From Candidatus Villigracilaceae bacterium (lineage in GTDB: Bacteria; Chloroflexota; Anaerolineae; Anaerolineales; Villigracilaceae), in contig JAPKMP010000013.1 of NCBI GenBank assembly GCA_026645935.1, positions 82,006-146,005 on the forward strand: 64,000 nt of DNA, in the 5' to 3' direction. A program made the position numbers and the translations under genes. The notes below the pieces were generated by a model. It worked only from the letters and a program-made list of their open reading frames with translations. It was not told where the DNA came from and did no database searches. Shown piece by piece: positions 1-8,609 of the stretch (the first letter of the stretch is position 1; each line of letters starts with the position of its first letter).

Positions 1-1627
1 TTCGCAGGGCAAACAAAGAACGAGCGGTCAGTACATGTGACAGGGCTTTCTTTTCTTCATCGTTTAATGATCGATCTGCCAAGGCATCTTGAACACGCTT
101 GAGATAATCCAATCCTTCCTGATACCAGCCCAATGCGTCATATAACGTTGAGTAAGCACGCAAACCTGTTTCGATGAGCACAAATTCTTGATGCGCCAAC
201 GCCCATTCCAACGCAGTGCGGAGGTTGTCAATATCCGCGACAAGTTTGGCAAGCGACTCGCGCTGTGTGAAACTTCGTAATGGCAGATCTTCCTGACTCA
301 GGAATTTGATGAAGAATCGCCCATGAAATGCTTGCGCCTCTTCCTTGACCTTGAGCTGGTCTGTCAACCGTTCAGCCGCGTACTGTCTGATGATTTCGTG
401 CAGATCGTAGCGCCCCGTTCCACTTCTGCGGATTAACGACTTTGCGACCAACGCCGAGAGGATGGGGAGACTCGCGCCCGCGATTTCTCCCGCTGCTTCC
501 CGCGAGAATCCACCCTGGAAGATGGCAAGCCGAAGCAAGACGTTTTGTTCTTCTTCAGTTAGCAGCTTCCATGAATGGTCAAAGACTGCGCGAATGGAAC
601 GGTGGCGGGTTGGCACATCCTTTGCAGAGATGGAGAGGAAATCCAGTCCGCGCTCGATCTCGCTGGCGATCTCAAGGCAGGAGAGAGTCCGCACCCAGGC
701 GGCGGCAAGCTCGATGCCAAGCGGCATGCCGTTGACCAAGTTGCAAATGCGGACGATGGCTGGATAGTCTTCTGTCGTGGCGTCGAAGCTGACGTGGGCG
801 CGGCGGGCGCGTTGTAGGAATAGTTCCACTGACGTGCCTTCGATATCCGTCCCTTCGGGGATGGGCAGACCCTGGGCTTCGAAGATCCATTCGCCTTGCA
901 ATCCTACCGATTCGCGCGAAGTGACCAGAAGTTTGAGGTTGGATGTTTTTTCTAATAGTTCTGCAAAGAATTCAGGGACGGTGGCATCGCTGAGGAGATG
1001 CTCGAGATTATCAACCAATAGCAGGATGTGTTTCTCTTTGAGGTAGTTGAATAACTGTTCCTTGGGCTCATGTTCTCCTTGAAGCGTAAAGCCCATCGAA
1101 TCGGCGATGACGGGGATGAGGAAACGCGAAGATTGAATCGGCGCGAGAGGGACGAAATAGGCGCCATCTTCAAAATCGGTTTGAGAACGCGAAGCGGTTT
1201 CGAGCGCGAGACGGGTCTTGCCCATGCCGCCCGTGCCTACGATGGTCAACATGCGGCAATGCGGGTCGCGGAGAAGTTTGCAGAGTTCGTCCACTTCGTG
1301 CTGCCGCCCGATGAGGGGCGTGGGCAGGATGGGGAGGTTGGTGGATAAAGTTTGGGCTGGGGGAAGGTTCGAAGGTTGAACCCGCTTCGATACGGGCGGG
1401 AGGCGGTCTGTTGTCCATTCACCGCGGGCTACTTTGGTGAAGGACTCCCGATCAGCAATTTCCAAAACATTGGCGATCAATTCAGCGATCTGGGCGGAAG
1501 GACGGCGTTCGTCGTCTTCGATCTTGCGCAGCATGGCGACCGAACAACCGACGCGACTGGCAAACTCCTCGCGCGTCAGCCTGCGTGCCGTGCGTTGTTC
1601 ACGAAGCCATTCGCCAAATGTTTTCAT
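1..1627 (-). CDS. XRE-family HTH / NB-ARC (STAND) regulator, partial (3' end off the window)
   Basis: Large signalling ATPase whose reading frame is open from an ATG at 1627 down to the left edge, so the C-terminus is missing. Residues about 5-55 form an XRE-type helix-turn-helix (SVAMLRKIEDDERRPS). A linker leads into an NB-ARC ATPase with P-loop GTGGMGKT at 131-138 and a Walker-B-like LLLVDNLEHLL. A winged-helix-like segment (GRYDLHEIIRQYA) and the start of a TPR-like helical region follow. STAND proteins of this kind are known as ATP-dependent switches. The DNA target and inducing ligand here are unknown. The gene diverges from the cupin/hydrolase cluster at 1681, so control of that cluster and of itself is a reasonable inference. 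Two full-length relatives lie in the window at 36147-38732 and 48239-50809. Confidence 0.9.
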   Translation of the reverse strand, partial: MKTFGEWLREQRTARRLTREEFASRVGCSVAMLRKIEDDERRPSAQIAELIANVLEIADRESFTKVARGEWTTDRLPPVSKRVQPSNLPPAQTLSTNLPILPTPLIGRQHEVDELCKLLRDPHCRMLTIVGTGGMGKTRLALETASRSQTDFEDGAYFVPLAPIQSSRFLIPVIADSMGFTLQGEHEPKEQLFNYLKEKHILLLVDNLEHLLSDATVPEFFAELLEKTSNLKLLVTSRESVGLQGEWIFEAQGLPIPEGTDIEGTSVELFLQRARRAHVSFDATTEDYPAIVRICNLVNGMPLGIELAAAWVRTLSCLEIASEIERGLDFLSISAKDVPTRHRSIRAVFDHSWKLLTEEEQNVLLRLAIFQGGFSREAAGEIAGASLPILSALVAKSLIRRSGTGRYDLHEIIRQYAAERLTDQLKVKEEAQAFHGRFFIKFLSQEDLPLRSFTQRESLAKLVADIDNLRTALEWALAHQEFVLIETGLRAYSTLYDALGWYQEGLDYLKRVQDALADRSLNDEEKKALSHVLTARSLFALR

Positions 1628-1680
1628 GCGAAAAAATTGTAACACTTTTTGTCACACTCAATTGACACCCAAAGGAGGGC
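1628..1680. promoter_or_regulatory. Divergent intergenic region with TGTNACA-like half sites
   Basis: A 53-bp gap between divergent genes. Read on the minus strand it contains GTGTCA, TGTGACA and TGTTACA spaced about 12 bp apart, and a TACAAT hexamer ending nine bases before the regulator ATG. Repeated half sites between an XRE regulator and its divergent partner are typical of autoregulatory operators. No footprint evidence exists and the assignment is inference. Confidence 0.35.
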
Positions 1681-2181
1681 TTGAAAGCGTTTAATGCAGG
1701 CATGTCAAATTTATCACTTCAAACAAAACCTTATTCGTCAGATGATGACTGCCAGCGATTTGAGTCGCTGGGTGCGTTCGTCTGCATCAAGGCGGGCGCG
1801 GAACAGACTGGAGGTGCGTTCAATTTATTCGATGTGTTGTGCCCGGTTGGATATGAAACGCCGCTGCATATCCATTACTCGGAAGATGTGGCGATCTATG
1901 TTTTGGAAGGTGTGCTCGATATTTTTTGGGGCGAAGAAAGCAAACGGGCAAAACCCGGCTCATACTTTTTTCAGCCGCGCGGCACGCCGCATGGATTTCG
2001 CGTGAGCGGGACGAAACCTGTGCGCATGTTGTATCTGACCGTCCCGGCGGGCTTCGATGCCTTTGTGTTGGAGCGAGCCAAGCCCTTCACGGACTTCGAT
2101 GCCATGATGCTGGAAGCCCGTCACAAGATCGAGATTTTGGGTTCATTACCCGCTTTGGAAAAAGGAGAAGATGATGAGTAA
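1681..2181 (+). CDS. Cupin-domain protein
   Basis: Small single-domain cupin. Counting from the ATG at 1702, metal-ligand motif 1 is PLHIHYSED (His56, His58), followed by the loop VLEGVLDIFWGEE and motif 2 PRGTPHGFR (His97). These are normal cupin beta-barrel signatures. The substrate cannot be told from sequence. The start is ambiguous: an excellent AAGGAGG lies at 1672-1678, only two bases before a TTG at 1681 and 23 bases before the ATG at 1702. The 3' end overlaps the next gene by 11 bp, so the two are translationally coupled. It is the first gene of the cluster diverging from the XRE-STAND regulator. Confidence 0.85.
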   Translation: MKAFNAGMSNLSLQTKPYSSDDDCQRFESLGAFVCIKAGAEQTGGAFNLFDVLCPVGYETPLHIHYSEDVAIYVLEGVLDIFWGEESKRAKPGSYFFQPRGTPHGFRVSGTKPVRMLYLTVPAGFDAFVLERAKPFTDFDAMMLEARHKIEILGSLPALEKGEDDE

Positions 2182-3166
2182 ATTTTTGAAATGGACGAAA
2201 AAAATGTTGACTGGTTTGTTGATCTTCGTTTTTGTTCTGACTGCGTTGACCTGGATTGCTGGCAGCATCGCAAAGAACAGACTCGCCGCGCAATATCCCG
2301 CGCCGGGCAAATTGGTGGATGTCGGTGGCTATCGCATGCACATCCATTGCATTGGCGAAGGCAGCCCCACTGTGGTGATGGAAGCAGGCTTGAACGATTT
2401 TTCATTGCAATGGTCTGCGGTGCAGACGGAGATCGGTCAATTCGCGAGAGTCTGTGTGTATGACCGCGCAGGATTCGGGTGGAGTGATGCGAGTCCACAT
2501 CCGCGCACTGTGGCGATGATGGTGAATGAGTTGCACACCTTACTTCAAATTGCCGAAGTGGAAGCTCCGTATGTGATGGTTGGGCATTCCTTTGGCGGCA
2601 TCCTCGTGCGGGAGTTCACGTATCAATACCCAGATGAAGTGAGCGGCATGGTGCTGGTGGACTCGGCGCATGAACAGCACTTTGTGCGCATCCCTGCCTT
2701 TGCCACGTTGACAGAAGCGATGGCGAGTCAGTTCAAGTTGTTTGCCACACTCAATTCGTTTGGCATCATGGCTTTATCTCCCGCGCAAATCCCAGCACGT
2801 GGGTTGGAAGGTGAAGCGTTAGAGCAATATCGTGCCTTGCTCGCGACCACGGATTACTTCAACGCGGCTGTGATCGAGTCTTCATCTTTCCTCGCAGAGT
2901 ATGGCAATGGTTCGACACGAAAACTGAAAAGCCTCGATGACTTGCCATTGATCGTGTTGACGCGCGGTTTGCCTGACTCATTGCCCATCCTTTCGGAGCA
3001 GGAGAACGCTCAATACGACACGACCTGGCATGAATTGCAGAGTGAATTGGTTGGCTTGTCTACGAATGGCAAGCAGATCATTGCACAAAATAGTGGTCAT
3101 TACATTCAGTTGGACGAGCCGAATTTGGTCATCGAAGCGGTTCGTGAATTAATCAAAAACAAATAA
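2171..3166 (+). CDS. Membrane-anchored alpha/beta hydrolase (paralogue 1 of 3)
   Basis: 331-residue alpha/beta hydrolase. Residues 13-34 form an N-terminal membrane anchor, so the catalytic domain probably lies outside the cytoplasm. The nucleophile elbow is GHSFGG with Ser140. The catalytic His is likely His310 in NSGHYIQ. VYDRAGFGWSD at 96-106 and VLVDSAHEQ at 161-169 are family hallmarks. The acid residue is not certain. Substrate unknown. ATGATG at 2171 follows AAAGGAG at 2161-2167. Close paralogues occur at 23620-24663 and 25253-26290 and share the YPPIGQ/YPAPGK-type juxtamembrane segment, VGGYR, YDRAG.GWS and VDSAHEQ or an equivalent. Confidence 0.9.
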   Translation: MMSKFLKWTKKMLTGLLIFVFVLTALTWIAGSIAKNRLAAQYPAPGKLVDVGGYRMHIHCIGEGSPTVVMEAGLNDFSLQWSAVQTEIGQFARVCVYDRAGFGWSDASPHPRTVAMMVNELHTLLQIAEVEAPYVMVGHSFGGILVREFTYQYPDEVSGMVLVDSAHEQHFVRIPAFATLTEAMASQFKLFATLNSFGIMALSPAQIPARGLEGEALEQYRALLATTDYFNAAVIESSSFLAEYGNGSTRKLKSLDDLPLIVLTRGLPDSLPILSEQENAQYDTTWHELQSELVGLSTNGKQIIAQNSGHYIQLDEPNLVIEAVRELIKNK

Positions 3167-3177
3167 AGGAGTCTCAT

Positions 3178-3684
3178 ATGTTTGCTGGACATTTAGCTGC
3201 TGGTTTGGTTCTTAAGAAAATGGAACGACGCATCAATTTAGGCTGGTTGTTCTTCGCCGCCCTGTTCCATGATTTTCTGCTCGGAATTCTCGTGCTGCTG
3301 GGATTGGAGCAAATCCATATCCCTGCGAACTTCGCGCAGACGCATTATCTGACCTTTACCTTCCCATATTCCCACGGGCTGACTGCTTCGATCATCTGGT
3401 CTTTGCTAGGTTTCGGAATCACGTATGCCGTCCTGCCGCGTTGGTCAACCAAGGAACGCAAGCAAGCAGGCTTGGCGATTGCCCTGGCTGTGTTCTCGCA
3501 TTTTGTTCTGGATTGGTTCGTCCACATCCCTGAGATGCCTTTGCTTGGTGAGAACTCTCCAAAGCTTGGATTGAGCCTGTGGAATAACACCCGCAACTGG
3601 AGCCGCCATGTCCTGGATTTTCCAACCCTTTTTGATCTGCGGACTGGCATATTGGTTCGACCGAAAGGAGAAGTGACCCGATAA
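3178..3684 (+). CDS. Multi-TM membrane protein, YdjM/DUF457-like, possible 3' frameshift
   Basis: 168-residue hydrophobic protein beginning MFAGHLAAGLVLK, with HD in FHDFLLG and SHFVLDWFVHIPEMPL. These His/Asp patterns resemble the YdjM/LexA-binding membrane hydrolase family (DUF457), in which they are presumed metal ligands. The assignment is by pattern only. The annotated C-terminus after WNN is polar and unlike a membrane protein. The +1 frame continues instead with a hydrophobic helix (MSWIFQPFLICGLAYWF) and a basic tail, ending at a TGA at 3674-3676. This suggests a single-base indel near 3580-3590, either real or a sequencing error. A good ribosome site (AAAGGAG) precedes the ATG 11 bp after the hydrolase gene. 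Confidence 0.7.
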   Translation: MFAGHLAAGLVLKKMERRINLGWLFFAALFHDFLLGILVLLGLEQIHIPANFAQTHYLTFTFPYSHGLTASIIWSLLGFGITYAVLPRWSTKERKQAGLAIALAVFSHFVLDWFVHIPEMPLLGENSPKLGLSLWNNTRNWSRHVLDFPTLFDLRTGILVRPKGEVTR

Positions 3685-3746
3685 GGGATATGTGCTCCAC
3701 CTGTCCATTAATCGTATTCAAATAACTTTAGAAAAGGAAAAACATC

Positions 3747-4625
3747 ATGTCTACTTCAATTCTGACAACTAATACAACCAGTCCCAACTCGCTGGCATCA
3801 AAGTATCCGATCCTCCTGTTTATCTTTCTCGTGTACGCGCTGACCTGGCCCTTTTTCATCGTGGAAGTGCTGGCATCGTATGAGATGCTGCCTTTCGAAC
3901 TACCCATGCCGATCATGATCTTGCAGGGATTTATGCCAGGCTTGGCAGCCGTGATCGTCACGGGCTTGATCTCTGGGAAGGTAGGTATTCGCGCCTTGCT
4001 CAGTAAACTCCTTATCATTCGAGTGGGTTTTCGGTGGTACGCCTTTGCGCTTTTTAGCCTGGCTTTGGTCTGTGTGACGGCGATTGCACTAAACAACCTT
4101 TTTGGTACATCTACCGTCCCCTTTCTCTCGACCAAAATGCCGCCTTTTTCCGGAGCGATCGAACTCTTGGTCAACATCGTAGTTCTCTTGATCTTCTCAG
4201 CCATCTTCAACAGTGAAGAACTCGGTTGGCGTGGGTTTGTTCTGCCACGGTTACAGTCAAAATATAACGCCCTAACCTCCAGCCTGATCCTCAGCATTCC
4301 CTGGCTATTTTTCCACCTGCCGCTCTTCTTCAAGCTGGGCTCATCGCAAGCGGATTCCTCCTTCATCGCTTATGGAATTGGCATCATGGCTCAGACTGTG
4401 ATCTTTACCTGGATGTACAACAATACACGCGGAAGTGTCCTGCTTGCAACCTTGCTTCATGCCTCTTCTAATACATGGACACAGATCTTTTCAATCAACA
4501 GTGAAGCCACCAATCAATTTCTTGCCTGGATGATGCCCCTTGTGCTTGTTGTTATTGCAGTGATTGTCACTCTAACATCTGGCGCTGAAAACCTTTCGCG
4601 GACGAATCAAAGGATTCAGGAATAA
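3747..4625 (+). CDS. CPBP-family intramembrane metalloprotease (1)
   Basis: 292-residue polytopic membrane protein of the CPBP (Rce1/CAAX-like) family. Motif 1 is EELGWRG with Glu157, Glu158 and Arg162. Motif 2 is the WLFFHLP segment with His190. Motif 3 is LLHASSN with His238. These residues form the glutamate-dependent active site of this family. Bacterial members serve in bacteriocin self-immunity, protein processing or unknown envelope roles, and the substrate here is unknown. The ATG follows AGAAAAGGA. An inverted repeat lies just after the stop codon. Confidence 0.9.
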   Translation: MSTSILTTNTTSPNSLASKYPILLFIFLVYALTWPFFIVEVLASYEMLPFELPMPIMILQGFMPGLAAVIVTGLISGKVGIRALLSKLLIIRVGFRWYAFALFSLALVCVTAIALNNLFGTSTVPFLSTKMPPFSGAIELLVNIVVLLIFSAIFNSEELGWRGFVLPRLQSKYNALTSSLILSIPWLFFHLPLFFKLGSSQADSSFIAYGIGIMAQTVIFTWMYNNTRGSVLLATLLHASSNTWTQIFSINSEATNQFLAWMMPLVLVVIAVIVTLTSGAENLSRTNQRIQE

Positions 4626-4637
4626 AAGATATAAAAA

Positions 4638-4670
4638 AGGTGACAGTCATGCCAAACGTGACTGTCACCT
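4638..4670. terminator. 12-bp perfect inverted repeat (hairpin) after CPBP gene
   Basis: AGGTGACAGTCA at 4638-4649 and TGACTGTCACCT at 4659-4670 are exact reverse complements around a 9-base loop. No T-tract follows on either strand. It sits between two same-strand genes and may be a factor-independent attenuator, an mRNA-stabilising hairpin or a dispersed palindrome. Confidence 0.55.
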
Positions 4671-4687
4671 GGCTTGAAAGGTAAAAG

Positions 4688-5875
4688 ATGAAAAGGAAAG
4701 CTATGTTGATCTTCTTTATTGTTCTTCTTCTCGGTTTCGCTTTATATGCCTTTGCCCCTCACGTCCCGCCTGTCCCAAGGAAGGTCGAAAGCGTGACTGA
4801 ATTAGAAGCATACCTAAATCAATTGACCGCTTCTGGTAACCCGCCCGGTTTATCCGTAGTCGTAGTCAAGGATGGCGAAATTGTTTACAACAATGCCTTT
4901 GGGCTTGCGGATGGTCCGCGCAAGATCAAAGCCACACCTGAAACGATCTATCACTGGTGGTCGATGACCAAGATTCCCACCGCCATTGCCATCATGCAAT
5001 TGCAGGAACAAGGAAAACTGAGTCTCGACGATGAAGTCACCAAACACCTGCCCTGGTTCGAAGTGAACTATCCAGCCAGTAACAGCCCAGCCATCACCAT
5101 CCGTCACTTGTTGCAGCATACATCCGGGCTGCCAAACCCAGTCCCAGCCATGATCGGTTGGGTTCACTACGATGAAGTCACACCAAATCAAACCAACGTG
5201 TTGAAAAAATATTTACCGGAATTCAACACGGTGAAATTCGAACCCGGTTCAAAGGCGGTGTATGGCAACCTCAATTACATGGTCTTGGGCGCGGTGATCG
5301 AAGCGGTCTCTGGGCAAACCTATGAAGAATATGTCGTTGAGCACATTTTGAATCTGCTCGGCATGGATCAAACCAACTTCGTCTACACACCCGAAATGTC
5401 CATGCATGAAGCGGCGGGCAGCATCCCACTTGTCCATTTCTTTACGCCGCTGCTCCCAACCCTGCTGGATACGAACGCGCTCGTCCGCGAACGGGATGGC
5501 AAACTGCTTTGGATGAATCGCGTCTACATCGAAGCGACACCCTCCACCGGCTTGATCGGATCCGCGCCGGATGCGGCGAAGTTGATGATGGCATATCTCA
5601 ACCGCGGCACGCTTAACGGACAGTTGATCCTGTCTCCTGAATCCATTGCCACGCTGACGAATACCCCGCCCATCAGCGGGCGCGGACTCGGCTGGGCAGT
5701 GGGCGAATCAGATGATGAGGCATACCTCGAACACGGCGGAGGCGGTCCCGGCTTTGCGACGACCATGAGGTTATACCCTGAGCATGCTATGGGAATCGTG
5801 GTACTTGCAAATGGAACAGATTTGAATCGTGAGGGTATTGCTGAAATGCTTTTTAATTTGTTTTCTAAACAGTGA
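4688..5875 (+). CDS. Serine hydrolase, class C beta-lactamase/PBP-like
   Basis: 395-residue serine hydrolase of the AmpC/penicillin-binding-protein fold. Residues about 5-24 form a signal peptide or anchor. The SxxK motif is SMTK (Ser92, Lys95), the tyrosine motif is YGN (Tyr192, Asn194), and the KTG-equivalent is HGG beginning at His349. All three active-site motifs are present, so the protein is probably active, as an esterase, a D-aminopeptidase or a peptidoglycan-acting enzyme. The family name alone does not imply antibiotic resistance. AAGG lies about eight bases before the ATG. A second protein of this class is at 43765-45270. Confidence 0.88.
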   Translation: MKRKAMLIFFIVLLLGFALYAFAPHVPPVPRKVESVTELEAYLNQLTASGNPPGLSVVVVKDGEIVYNNAFGLADGPRKIKATPETIYHWWSMTKIPTAIAIMQLQEQGKLSLDDEVTKHLPWFEVNYPASNSPAITIRHLLQHTSGLPNPVPAMIGWVHYDEVTPNQTNVLKKYLPEFNTVKFEPGSKAVYGNLNYMVLGAVIEAVSGQTYEEYVVEHILNLLGMDQTNFVYTPEMSMHEAAGSIPLVHFFTPLLPTLLDTNALVRERDGKLLWMNRVYIEATPSTGLIGSAPDAAKLMMAYLNRGTLNGQLILSPESIATLTNTPPISGRGLGWAVGESDDEAYLEHGGGGPGFATTMRLYPEHAMGIVVLANGTDLNREGIAEMLFNLFSKQ

Positions 5876-5891
5876 ATCTAAGATTTCTTTT

Positions 5892-6389
5892 TTATACCAG
5901 CCAATTGATCAGCAATCCAAAAAAGTAAATGCCAAATCCGAATGCTGCATGATTCATCACACTTCGGAATCTTACTTGCATTGATTTCGTAGTTTTGGAT
6001 GCTGCAACTCCAAGTCCAAATGCAGGCTGCATGATGAAGAATGGCGCAGAGACGGTGATTAAGCCAAATAGGAGAGCAGGAATCAGCGAAGGGTGTTGAA
6101 GCCATTTGTTGTCTACGATTGCCACAAAAGTGACTGCAAATGTGATGCCAATCATGTAATGTGTTATCCATCCTATTATGCATTCCGCACTCTTTTGTGG
6201 CGCAGAGCTAATATTGGAATGTTTGAAAACTCCTTCTGGCATATATAGAACCCAACGCCCGACAAGACAAAAGTTCGAGGGGGCGATTTTGAAGGCGTGT
6301 TTGAGAAACAGCCCCCACAGATCAAAGGTCAACGTTGCGCCTATTCCGATAATGATGGGATTGAGAAAGAAAAGAATTGAATTATCCAT
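5892..6389 (-). CDS. DUF2938-family membrane protein
   Basis: 165-residue protein with about four membrane segments. Features seen and remembered for DUF2938 include GIGATLTFDLWG near the N-terminus, the VGRW segment, GWITHYMIGI, SAPFFIMQPAFGLGVAAS and NHAAFGFG. The family has no established function. The start lies three bases downstream of the stop codon of the CPBP gene (6393-7223), so the two are probably co-transcribed. It converges on the serine hydrolase gene with only 16 bases between stops. Confidence 0.8.
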   Translation of the reverse strand: MDNSILFFLNPIIIGIGATLTFDLWGLFLKHAFKIAPSNFCLVGRWVLYMPEGVFKHSNISSAPQKSAECIIGWITHYMIGITFAVTFVAIVDNKWLQHPSLIPALLFGLITVSAPFFIMQPAFGLGVAASKTTKSMQVRFRSVMNHAAFGFGIYFFGLLINWLV

Positions 6390-6392
6390 AAG

Positions 6393-7223
6393 TTACCATT
6401 TAGTATTTCCAGTTTTCAAATAGAACATGAACAGCGCAATTACAATACATATCAATCCGGGCAGGCTGGCTTCAAGTCCAAACTGACCACCTGTCAACCA
6501 TACAGGTGATTTTCCAAAAGCAGGTATTAATAAACCCGGTTGTTCCGTGCCACTCACGCCAAACCCAAGCATACTGCCTTGCACCCAATTCGCCATCCAA
6601 TGCAGTCCAAGAGGCATTGCCAGGCTTTTGGTTTGGATAAATGCCAGTCCGAATAGGATCGATGCGAGAAAAATATTCAAACTCGCCAGCACTTTGATGC
6701 TGCCGTTTATGCCCGGATTGTTCAAGTGTGTCAGCAGAAAAAAAGCGGCTATGATCAATTGGGCTGGCCACTGGCCCAGACCGGCGATGAGACGTTGAAA
6801 GACAAATCCTCGGAACAGAAGTTCCTCTGCCATTGCAACTCCGGCGAAAAGCAATAAACTCGGCAAGAGGATTAATATGCCTTCAGGATTCCATTGCAAG
6901 CGTACCCGACCGAACATCCCCAAAATCAGTGCAGGGACCAACATGAGCATGGAACCGATCAAGCCGCCTACACATAATTCTTTGAGCCAACGCCAATTCA
7001 ACGTGCCAAACAGTTCAGCTAATGGTCTTTGTCGTAGCAGTTGACCGGTTAATGAGGCGATCAATACGATCAGGACTTGCAAGCCAATGGAGACTTCCAT
7101 ATTGTTTTGCTGTGCTGAGATCATCGCCGGTACAAGCAAGGTAGCAAGCACGACGAAAAATATCAGGATCCACCAGCCATTACGAAGCCGCCGGTCAGAA
7201 TTCAGAAATGGGTTGAAGGTCAT
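6393..7223 (-). CDS. CPBP-family intramembrane metalloprotease (2)
   Basis: 276-residue polytopic membrane protein. The active-site motif is EELLFRG (Glu133, Glu134, Arg138). His166 lies in FLLTHLNN, and a third motif is LGLHWMANW near the C-terminus. All expected CPBP residues are present. EELLFRG differs from the EExGWRG type seen in the other two CPBP proteins of this window, so it belongs to a different branch rather than being a recent duplicate. AAGGGA precedes the ATG. It leads a two-gene unit with the DUF2938 gene. Confidence 0.9.
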   Translation of the reverse strand: MTFNPFLNSDRRLRNGWWILIFFVVLATLLVPAMISAQQNNMEVSIGLQVLIVLIASLTGQLLRQRPLAELFGTLNWRWLKELCVGGLIGSMLMLVPALILGMFGRVRLQWNPEGILILLPSLLLFAGVAMAEELLFRGFVFQRLIAGLGQWPAQLIIAAFFLLTHLNNPGINGSIKVLASLNIFLASILFGLAFIQTKSLAMPLGLHWMANWVQGSMLGFGVSGTEQPGLLIPAFGKSPVWLTGGQFGLEASLPGLICIVIALFMFYLKTGNTKW

Positions 7224-7281
7224 GGACGATCCCTTCTGTTCACGAATTGATTGAAATCAAACATTGAAATGGACGCATGTT

Positions 7282-8304
7282 TTATGGCTGCTTCATAATT
7301 TCCTTAAAGAACATGATGATGCTGGCATTCATGTCCGTATGAAAAACCTTCCTGTCGAATTGCCCCTCGTCTGAGCATATTGCAGATGGTGCGAGAAAGC
7401 TACAGGGCGTGAGGAATGAAAAATGACCTGCGCCAGGAACTGAATGAAATTCAACCCATGAACCAAGCGCCTCCCTTACCAACCTGGTGTTCGTTTCATA
7501 AGGAACGTTGATATCGTTCTCGGCACTCCAAAGTTGAATTGGCACATGTACATTATCAAGTCCATTTGGAACCATAGTGAATCCAAGTCCTGGCGCTGCC
7601 ACAACCGCCGCTTTAATTCTCAAGTCAGGTAGAAAAGCATCTTCCATCGTCGGCGTATCGGCATTCAGGTAAGGGGAATTGACGGAACGCAATAGATCGC
7701 AAATGACTTCAGGCGACTCGGCGCAGTGGTTGGCTATGATGCGAAGGTCTGGCTGAGCGCCGACAGCGGTCAGGACCGTGAATCCGCCTGCTGACAATCC
7801 ATAAGCGCCGATACGTTCGGGGTCGATGCGGTCGCGACCTTCCCAATTCTTGAGCATATAGTCGATGGTAGCGTGGAGTTCTTTGGTACGTCCGCTTAAC
7901 CAGGTTACTGAACCGACAGCGCTTTGATCTGCATAGTTATCACCACTATGCATGGGCGCTACAACCACATAACCAGCGTTCGCAAGTGCTAGTGCCAGGT
8001 CGGCGTGACTTGCGGGTCCACCGCCATTTCCATGTGAGATGACTACCAATGGCAAAGCGTCACCTGAAATCGGGGCATTGTGAGCCACATTCATCAGGAT
8101 GATACTCAACAATGTCGGCCTTGGTTGCGCCTGAGTTGGATACCACACACCGGCGGGAAAGGAATGTCCATCGACAGCGGATATTTGGATGATTTCGAAT
8201 CCCACAGGGTTCTCGGTTCTTAACGCTGTTGACATGGCATAATGTACAAGCCCATAAGCCAGTATTGCGATAACAATGAATATCCCGGCAATCCATTTCA
8301 TCAT
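7282..8304 (-). CDS. Alpha/beta hydrolase, dienelactone-hydrolase/PAF-acetylhydrolase-like
   Basis: 340-residue hydrolase with an N-terminal anchor (residues 4-26). HGNGG at 91-95 is the usual oxyanion segment, the nucleophile elbow is GLSAGG with Ser171, the acid is probably the Asp of SAENDINVPY and the base the His of GAGHFSF. The layout matches predicted dienelactone-hydrolase or PAF-acetylhydrolase-like proteins and differs from the three membrane-anchored paralogues elsewhere. Substrate unknown. AAAAGGAG precedes ATGATG. Its start overlaps the stop of the 8301-8609 gene by four bases, indicating coupling. Confidence 0.85.
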   Translation of the reverse strand: MMKWIAGIFIVIAILAYGLVHYAMSTALRTENPVGFEIIQISAVDGHSFPAGVWYPTQAQPRPTLLSIILMNVAHNAPISGDALPLVVISHGNGGGPASHADLALALANAGYVVVAPMHSGDNYADQSAVGSVTWLSGRTKELHATIDYMLKNWEGRDRIDPERIGAYGLSAGGFTVLTAVGAQPDLRIIANHCAESPEVICDLLRSVNSPYLNADTPTMEDAFLPDLRIKAAVVAAPGLGFTMVPNGLDNVHVPIQLWSAENDINVPYETNTRLVREALGSWVEFHSVPGAGHFSFLTPCSFLAPSAICSDEGQFDRKVFHTDMNASIIMFFKEIMKQP

Positions 8305-8609
8305 TTTTTTCTCCTTTTTGAACGTTTCTGGCTTACTACACTGGTTGATATTTTCTTCTCAATGTCTTTGGGTTCAACCTGGCTTACTGCAAGCAGTGGC
8401 ATTCCCAAGTCGCGTATCTTTTTCAAAATTCCATGCAGCGCGGACTGATCGATCACTGGTCCACTCAGAAGGGTGTTGCCATCCTCTTCCAAAGTGACCG
8501 TTAATCCAACAAACCAATCCATCCGCTGTTGACCCAGATGGCCTTTGATCCTGAATTCATAGACCGTCTGTTGATTCGCATCGGGATTTGGTCTTTGTTC
8601 ATTTGTCAT
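8301..8609 (-). CDS. Conserved small hypothetical protein
   Basis: 102-residue soluble protein with a basic tail (SKRRKK). The core VYEFRIKGHLGQQRMDWF and SGPVIDQSALHGILKKIRDLG resembles a small family often found next to oxidoreductases or hydrolases. Its function is not known to me. It overlaps the preceding quinone-reductase gene by one base (TAATG) and the following hydrolase gene by four bases. The three are therefore one tightly coupled unit. Confidence 0.75.
   Translation of the reverse strand: MTNEQRPNPDANQQTVYEFRIKGHLGQQRMDWFVGLTVTLEEDGNTLLSGPVIDQSALHGILKKIRDLGMPLLAVSQVEPKDIEKKISTSVVSQKRSKRRKK

Noticed and set aside
4688..5875. Antibiotic-resistance beta-lactamase
   Set aside because: The fold and motifs match the broad serine hydrolase family, most of whose members are not lactamases; nothing in the context supports resistance.
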